Shown here: positions 57,771 to 64,000 of the stretch, piece after piece | Position numbering within the stretch: position 1 is the first letter of the stretch | How the letters are laid out: every line of letters starts with the position of its first letter | Origin: Macrostomum hystrix | Lineage: Eukaryota > Platyhelminthes > Macrostomidae | DNA: 64,000 bases | Assembly (NCBI GenBank): GCA_950097015.1 | Contig: CATNEN010000002.1 | Coordinates: 8,695,501-8,759,500, forward strand | Direction: 5' to 3' | The notes under the pieces: generated by a model | What the model saw: the letters and a program-made list of their open reading frames with translations, nothing else | Databases searched by the model: none | Told to the model about the DNA's origin: nothing | Program-made: the position numbers and the translations under genes

Positions 57771-57904
57771 TTTTGGACCATAGACATTTCGGGCGTGCAC
57801 CAATCGACAAAATAATCGATTGCTGCACGCCCCGCGAGACCGCTGGCTATATCAGCTCCGTGAGACTGATTGTTGCACGCCCCAACTGTCTGTGGTCCAA
57901 AAGT
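57771..57904. repeat. Hairpin-forming inverted repeat (134 bp)
   Basis: Outer arms TTTTGGACCATAGACA / TGTCTGTGGTCCAAAA continue through GGGCGTGCACCAATC-like arms (GATTGTTGCACGCCCC). Inner copy GATTGCTGCACGCCCCG at 57818. A direct copy of the right arm lies at 57659-57691. Possibly a small foldback element. Confidence 0.65.
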
Positions 57905-57944
57905 ATACAATGCCAGTGATAAACGGCTATTCGTACTGCAAAGT

Positions 57945-60625
57945 TTTAAACCTCTTCCTGCCTAACCAGAATCCATCATTTGTCTGTTTCCGACTGCTTG
58001 GTAAGCAGTGCTTACCATAGATATTTTCTGGCATAGCATGTCACTCCCATTCCTGCCGGCTAGGCTTACTAATCAAGCATGGCTTAAACTGATGCACTAG
58101 ACGGGAAGGAAATGAGCAGCACTACTGCCTTTAGCCAGTAAAGCAGTCTCACTTGCTGCCTGCTTGGTATGCGCTGCTTACCATAGAAATCTGTGCGCAG
58201 CAAGTCCCCTTTACAGTAGGACAAGCTTTCTTACAATAATATTCTGACCATCTTGTTTGTTAGTCTTTTCTCACTAAATTTCTCAGTACGAGCGTACTCA
58301 CTGAAAACCTGCAGTACATGGCTTCTCTCTCTGGGATCGAATACATGACCTCAGACAGTGAAGTGAGCCTCGACTCCTACTTAACAATAGACGAGGAGCC
58401 TGGTGAGGAGGTTGGCATCGAAGACGCACTGAATGGCAATCCTCCAATCATGGAAGAGCCTGAAGGCGAGGAAGGACAGGAGTTCGCAGATGGCGAAGCG
58501 GCTGAAGTTGAGAATGTTTGGCGGCTTGTCGAGCCTGGCTCCGATGAAGGGACAGAAAGTTTTGAATTTACCGGAACTGCTGGCCTAAATCCTAACGTTT
58601 TAATTCCTGACAATGTTGAGCTGGATAAGTCTTTATTTTTACAAATGTTCCTTTCTGATGAGCTTTTCCAACGTCTCGCTGAATGGACGAACGCCAAGGT
58701 GGCCACCATGCTGATGGAGCTGGATCCTGAGACGGACGTCCTTCCACCTATCTTGACTAGCTGGCGGGACTGCACCGCAAGCGAGATGAAAAAGCTAGTC
58801 GGCATGCACCTGTACATGGGCCTGAACAAAAAGTCCGAGCTACATGACTACTGGAGCACAGATGAATTTCACTGCATGCCATACTTTCAGAAGCCCGAGG
58901 CGTTAGCTCGCGATAGATTCAAGCAGCTGCTGACATTTCTGCGCTTCTACGACAGCAGGGAAGAAGCAAGCGCAGATCCACTACTCAAGATTCGTCCATT
59001 TATGAATATGCTGCAAGCTTATTGCAAGAACAACTACAGGCCTGAGTGTGAAGTGAGCATTGACGAGTCCTTGATACTGTTTAAGGGGCGACTTCGTTTT
59101 AAACAGTACATTCCAACAAAGCGGGCCAAGTCCGGAATGAAGATGTACTGTCTGTGTGAGTCCAAGTCTGCTTATCTCTTCAATTTCATAGTGCACTCAA
59201 CTCCAGAAGAAAATCGGAAGTTCGGCTCCACACAGGACTGTGTAAATCTTTCTCTCAGCGAGCGAATCGTAGCTGAGCTGGCCAATGACATTCTGGACCA
59301 AGGGTACAGAATATTTACCGACACCTGGTTTACATCATACAGGTTATCCCAGTTCCTTATTGACCATTCAACGTTCCTGACGGGCACCGTGAGGCCAGAC
59401 CGAGGAGTTCCGGCTCAGCTTCGGCAGGCTGTGGTGGTTCCGAATAATGTAGCTTTCGTGAGGAAGGGACGAGTTCTAATTGTGAAGGCTGTCGAGAGGA
59501 AGCAGAGTGGAGTCAAGACCGTGTATTTGCTGGACACGAAGGACGTTGCGTCAAAGGCCGAGAAAGTCAAGATCAATCGAGCTGGACAACATGTGGCAGT
59601 GCAGAAGAGCCGCAGTGTCTTAACTTACAATCGCTGCATGGGTGGTGTGGACAAGCTAGACGGCACCCTGCAGCCTTATGACGCCGGCAGAAAAACAACA
59701 AAATGGTTCCACAAGCTGGGCTTGCACATGTGCCTTCAAATGGTGCGCAACGCTTGGGTTCTGTACTCCAAGTGTGGTGGCCAGAATACCTTCATCAAAT
59801 ATCTCGAAGCCAGCATCCGCGGGTTAGTAGAGCGAACTGGAAATGGCAGGAAGCGACCGGCTTCCATGCTGCGCTCAGTTGCAGTCGTTGAGCAGCATTT
59901 TCCGGAGAAAATCCCAGGTCGTCCTGCCCAGCCCAGACCTACGAAAAGGTGCAGAATTTGCTACAGTTCTGCCAGGTCCCGGCGCACAATTTATTTCTGC
60001 AGCCGATGTCCAGGATGCCCGGGACTTTGTTTGTTCGATTGCTTCCAACGTTGGCATTCGCAGCGTTGAAGTATCGACAGAATGGACCAGCTTAACACTC
60101 AAACTGACTTAAGTTTTCAGTTTTGCCTCTTGTCTTTAGCTTAAATTTGTTAATGACTATTATTTATTTATTCTAGTTTTGCTAGTTATAGTTTCTGCAT
60201 AGTGTACCAGTCGTACTCTCTGTATGCGCTGGTAAGTTAGATTGGACAGATGTATCGGCTGTTTCGATGCTCTTCTTTGTTCTTTAGTTATTTTTACAAT
60301 ACTACGAGAAAGTTAAGATATTGGAATTCAAATTTATCAGAGCCTTCTTGAACAAAATAGAATGTTTGAACTAAAAGCTATAAAGGAGATGTACAAACAA
60401 CACATAATTAAGAATGTACAAATTAAAATTTATGCTTGTCAGAAAAAAATCTAGAATATTCACGGTAAGCTGTGCTTACCACTGCAGGCAGGAACCGATA
60501 GTATCAATTTAACCATAGAATTCTATCTACTCAAGCCGGCAGGAAGTAAAATTAGGGCTTGGTAAGCACTGCTTACCATCAGTCTTCTCGTGGTTAACCT
60601 CGGGCGCTACGCGCCCTCGGTTAAA
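57945..60625 (+). mobile_element. piggyBac-type element, ends approximate
   Basis: Subterminal palindromes GGTAAGCAnTGCTTACC at 57999 and 60562 are the outer pair, with variants at 58166 and 60465 as the inner pair. Inverted TCCTGCCGGCT / AGCCGGCAGGA at 58051 and 60535 lie in mirror order. TTAA occurs near 57945, 60594 and 60622. The last two bracket a GGGCGC...GCGCCC hairpin. Exact ends not resolved. Confidence 0.75.
58318..60069 (+). CDS. piggyBac transposase, intact
   Basis: 583-residue DDE transposase that inserts at TTAA. Acidic N-terminus (residues 1-90), then the conserved core: DELFQRLAEWTNA, MKKLVGMHLYMGL, DYWSTDEFHCMPYF. Catalytic Asp residues are D249 (SIDESLILFKGRL), D335 (RIFTDTWFTS) and D445 with D448 (MGGVDKLDGTLQPYDAGRKT). 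The C-terminal cysteine-rich zinc module is complete: CRICY, FCSRCPGCPGLC and CFQRWH. Length and motifs match PGBD4-like transposases. The start ATG at 58318 follows a region without other coding frames. No frame break, so the element could be active. Confidence 0.93.
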   Translation: MASLSGIEYMTSDSEVSLDSYLTIDEEPGEEVGIEDALNGNPPIMEEPEGEEGQEFADGEAAEVENVWRLVEPGSDEGTESFEFTGTAGLNPNVLIPDNVELDKSLFLQMFLSDELFQRLAEWTNAKVATMLMELDPETDVLPPILTSWRDCTASEMKKLVGMHLYMGLNKKSELHDYWSTDEFHCMPYFQKPEALARDRFKQLLTFLRFYDSREEASADPLLKIRPFMNMLQAYCKNNYRPECEVSIDESLILFKGRLRFKQYIPTKRAKSGMKMYCLCESKSAYLFNFIVHSTPEENRKFGSTQDCVNLSLSERIVAELANDILDQGYRIFTDTWFTSYRLSQFLIDHSTFLTGTVRPDRGVPAQLRQAVVVPNNVAFVRKGRVLIVKAVERKQSGVKTVYLLDTKDVASKAEKVKINRAGQHVAVQKSRSVLTYNRCMGGVDKLDGTLQPYDAGRKTTKWFHKLGLHMCLQMVRNAWVLYSKCGGQNTFIKYLEASIRGLVERTGNGRKRPASMLRSVAVVEQHFPEKIPGRPAQPRPTKRCRICYSSARSRRTIYFCSRCPGCPGLCLFDCFQRWHSQR

Positions 60626-61003
60626 AACATTGCAGCACTCATAGCCGTTTATTACTATATCATTGCTGCATGTTTGAAAAGATCTTGTATTATGTAGCTC
60701 GTATAAAGCTCACTTTAAATATTTTTGCCTTTATTCCAGTGTATTTTTGTATATTAAAAAGTTGCATGGATTAGAAAAACAGCGCAAGATAATATATAAA
60801 ATAATTAACAAACTGCTCATGAGTTTGGATACAGTATTATACGTTGTGATTAAAAATGAAACAGGGCCGAAAACATCTCTCTTTTTTCAGTATTATAGAA
60901 TATGTATTGTTCGTGTTACGAGCTCGTACTATTCAGTTCACTATAGTTAAGCCACTTGCACTCAGAGAATCGTTAGATTTCGCTACTGTCTCCCATGAAT
61001 CTG

Positions 61004-62106
61004 TCAGCGCACCAGACTAAAGAAGTTGCGAATTTCATTCTCTGTCATCGTGTCATTCATGATGGCCACTGACCGGATGGTCCCCTGAAACATCCTGGAG
61101 TCGCCATGTCGATATCCGATTGTGAAGCAGGAGAAGTTCTGGGGTACCGGCGAGAAGATGTTGGACTTGGTGACCAGCGACGGCGGCACGAAGGCAGCGT
61201 TGGAAAAGAATGTAACGTTTATCGGCGCCGAAGTAGTGACGCCGACTTCCACGAAGGCGCTCGAGTTGAAAGTGTTCGTGGACACAGATGTCGTAAACTC
61301 GGCAGTAGTCGGTGCGAACCCGGAGAAGTACAGGCCCCTATTACCTATAATTCCATCCCAGAGGCCGGACCCAACTGTGTGGGTGATGCAGTTGGCATTC
61401 TCCAGAAGCGGACACTCTTTCGGAACGCGTTTGTATCTAATTAGCCAGGTTAGAGCCTGCCCCTGGTTGCCGAAATTCACAGCTTCCAGCTTCATCTTGG
61501 ACGACACTCCGTTGAACTTGGCTCCCTCACTGATGAACTCGACTGACTCCGACTTCCACAGCAGTGTCTGGCCGCACACCAAGTTGCTCTTGCTGGCTTC
61601 CTCATCGTCGCTCATCACCCACGCTGCACGCAGCTTCGAGCCTACACTGCTCATCAGCTTCCTGCTCAGCGTCATGAAGTTGACGGCTCTGGCATTGGCG
61701 AACGCAATGCATCTTTTTGGTGTGCTGATCCCATTGCTGCCTAGGGCATCGATGAGGTGGCACACGGCAATGTACTGGAACAGCGAGCACTGGCGAGTGT
61801 CCGAGTCGAACTGGGCCACCAGCAGGCCGGTCAGTTGGCTGCCATAGAAGACGCACTCGATGTCAGCCCGCGCCGATGCGCCCTGCACCGCCAGAGTCTC
61901 GGCCAGGCAGGTCGCCGTCTCGAGCCTCTGCCACTGAGTCGAGGCGGTGCAGTTGATCAGCCGGGCCAGGCAGACCAGGCCGAGCAGAGCTGCACCTGAA
62001 ACTGAGGCGGCATATTCAAATTATAGTATATAGAGGTATAATGTTCCGTCGATTGAATCAAGGGCCAAAAGGTGCGAAACCTACTTGCACCAGCTCGCTT
62101 TAGCAT
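61004..62106 (-). CDS. Secreted PAN-like/LamG-like protein, member 5
   Basis: Exon 1 is 62106-62085 (22 nt, donor GTAGGT); exon 2 is 61995-61004 after TTTCAG. The join gives signal peptide MLKRAGASAALLGLVCLARL. Then WQRLETATCLAETLAVQG, ECVFYGSQLTG, LLVAQFDSDTRQCSLFQY and CHLIDALGSNGISTPKRC. LamG-like half: FNGVSSKMKLEAVNF, ALTWLIRYKRV, GSGLWDG, TNTFNSSAFVEVGVTTS, CFTIGYRHGDSRMFQGTIRS. Ends NFFSLVR. GC-rich exon 2 start. The most diverged of the minus-strand members; intact. Confidence 0.87.
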
Positions 62107-62109
62107 GTG

Positions 62110-63200
62110 GGGCCGTTAGAATCCACAGTGTCCGCCACACAGAAACAGAGCTTGCAGGTCTTGCCGTCTCACTACGAATTTGAAGGTTGAAATTATTTTT
62201 TTCTTGCTGGACGTACAAGACCAACGTAACCCAAGCAACCAAGACCCCCCCAGCCAATGATTGTGAGTAGTGAAGAGATGAGTTTACTTGACCTCGATTG
62301 GACCCATCCGCCATTGTAAAAGGACTTTCTGTCAAAAAAGTTAATTTGTTGAAAACAGTCATCCGCCTCGTCGCTTGGAGTGAGAGGATGCCGCAGCAGC
62401 GTCATCCGTATGGCGCCATGCCAACCCACGCGTCGGTCCGCGTTCCCGCGGCTACTGGCAGGCTTGGGAGGGAGTGTTGATGACAAGTTCATTTTTATGC
62501 GGGTCTAAATATGGAGGCACACCAGGCTTCTATTGCTGCCTTTTGTCCATGCTTGATAAAAAACCAACAAGATATACGCAGAACTCAAAGCTTTTTTATA
62601 GAATGTCCTTGCAACGCATAAGCGCAGTAAATTTACCAGAGGATCGCTGCAGATATCGATTTGTTTTTCATGCACAAAGGGGCGTTTTTGCGAGAGGTCC
62701 TGAACTGAGAGCATACTTTGTAGCCAATGACCACTAGGTGCAGATGGACGGGAAACTGCGTTTCCTAGAAAAAGTTTATGAGGCTTGTTTTTCACCGAAA
62801 AATGCGCCATGGTGATCAGACATTTCCACTTTTTCTTCTCAAATCAGTTGACTGCGATTGAATGTGGTTGAATTTTAGTTAATACATGTAATTAAATTAC
62901 ACTCGCTCGACTCGAGAGTTGTGATTAGCTCGTACAAGTATTGTAGTATGTAGTTCCTGTTTAGATTAAAAAGTGTCTAAACTGAATCAAAGTCATAGGA
63001 TTCGTGCTTACTTATGCGTACTCGTACATAGATCGATCTCATCTCTCCCCTGGTTTATCGCTGGCGTAACTACTGTACTAGTCGGTACTGGAAGGCAGGC
63101 CAGTACCGTTGGTTAGCAAAGAGGCTGAGAGCTTTAAATAGACTTGCAAGACTAACTAACAAGCCAGAGGCTGAACGGCACGACTATCAACTGACACACG
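62110..63200. other. Intergenic, no gene seen
   Basis: No convincing exon, RNA gene or repeat recognised. Confidence 0.4.
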
Positions 63201-63259
63201 GACATGTGCTTGCAGCCCGCGTCAGTGCGACCAGCTGCGACCTACTGAACAGGGCTGGC

Positions 63260-63747
63260 CTATCTGACATGGCGTGCAAGGCGGCCTCCTCGGTCCTGAC
63301 GGCTTGCGCGCTGATCTCCGCGCTGAGATTGCTGTAGCAGGGCTCGACCCCCTGCTCGCCACCATCCCCCTAGTCCTCGCCGCCCTGGCTTTCGCCTTGG
63401 CCATCAAGTCCAGCCAATTCCTGGAGCGCCTGCTTCGCTGCATTTTTGTCGTCGGATTCGACCTTGGCGTCGGTGATATTTTCGATTAAATCAACAACTG
63501 CGCCATTCTGTGGCTGAAGTTGGCAGTGCTGGAGTTCTGCCTGACCTCCTGGCTGAGCCGCCTTGTCGCCGATCAGCCGGACAGTTCGAAGGTGGCTCGG
63601 ACGCTGGCCGAGGCCGGCCGGGCCGCGGACGCCGTTGCGGCCGGCCAGCTGACCCGAGCGGAGGCCTGCGACAGGTCGGCGAAGGCCGCCCGCCTTCTCC
63701 GCCTCGCGCACGACTTTCTAGCGGCTCGATTCGCCTTCTCACTATGA
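63260..63747 (+). pseudogene. Unrecognised coding region with in-frame stop
   Basis: GC-rich island whose plus-strand frame has strongly C/G-ending codons on both sides of a TAA at 63487-63489. Before it: hydrophobic LLATIPLVLAALAFALAIKS and FLERLLRCIFVVGFDL. After it: LAVLEFCLTSWLSRLVADQ, then a helical Ala/Arg-rich end (TRAEACDRSAKAARLLRLA) to a stop at 63747. It reads like one membrane-associated helical protein broken by a stop, or two exons whose junction I cannot place (an AG at 63518-63519 could be an acceptor). Family unknown. The opposite strand is also open, a usual effect of such codon bias. Confidence 0.35.
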
Positions 63748-64000
63748 AAAGGCGAACTGGAAGATGGCGAGACCGGCGAGATCGACGACTGGCCGGACTT
63801 CGGCTCGAATGCGTCCGAGGCAGTTCTGACAGGTTCTGGTGGACAGATTGAGAAACTTTATGAGCATGTTTGAGCATCTGCTAGCTAGAGATGACTGCTA
63901 CTGTTAGTAGCCATACACGAGTATGAGACTGCTCGCCTCCTGCTCACTTCCTGCTCAACTCAGGCTCTCTGAACTCGGCGCTTTCGCGCCTGCTGCCAGC

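Overview
The window is eukaryotic: genes are split by short GT-AG introns, families are dispersed or tandem, and much of the rest is transposons, SINE-like repeats and minisatellites. My best guess is a free-living flatworm (Macrostomum-like). This is inference. It rests on a partial annexin with a long extra linker between repeats II and III, a trait known from schistosome annexins, and on the repeat-rich, trans-splicing-compatible gene layout. No bacterial operon signals are present.

Layout. 1-4.03 kb: minus-strand annexin with a 30-bp minisatellite in an intron; the 3' end lies outside the window. 6.1-17.1 kb: three tandem plus-strand F-box/LRR genes (A with an in-frame stop, B and C intact) plus a degraded LRR remnant, and between A and B a minus-strand secreted C-type-lectin-like gene with a TATA box. 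A fourth F-box/LRR gene (D) is at 34.8-36.7 kb, directly after a 40-bp minisatellite. 20.8-22.6 kb: a mariner element with an intact transposase and 198-bp terminal inverted repeats. 30.9-32.9 kb: a TA-flanked non-autonomous element and a hAT transposase remnant. 37.6-39.9 kb: a single-exon gene for a disordered, G-F-rich protein. 42-44 kb: a broken gene with an AlkB-type 2-oxoglutarate/Fe(II) oxygenase domain joined to a charged region and a degraded C-terminal region. 57.9-60.6 kb: a piggyBac element with an intact transposase.

The most characteristic content is a family of secreted proteins (signal peptide, Cys-containing PAN-like N-terminal part, laminin-G-like C-terminal part). It has five apparently intact members (24.5, 45.5, 49.7, 53.4 and 61.0 kb) and at least four broken fragments. 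Every intact member has the same structure: a first coding exon of only 13-22 nt, a phase-1 intron inside the signal peptide, then one exon of about 1 kb. Two neighbours (49.7 and 53.4 kb) are nearly identical in exon 2 only, while intron and flanks are strongly diverged, which suggests gene conversion.

Repeats. A tRNA-derived SINE is present about eight times, always with its tRNA-like head on the minus strand. One copy is split by a probable 496-bp solo LTR with a 4-bp target duplication. A TTAA-flanked MITE family has four copies. Minisatellites have units of 30, 55, 21, 40 and 20 bp. Together these describe an actively rearranging region, with F-box adaptors and secreted lectin-like proteins as its two expanding host families.
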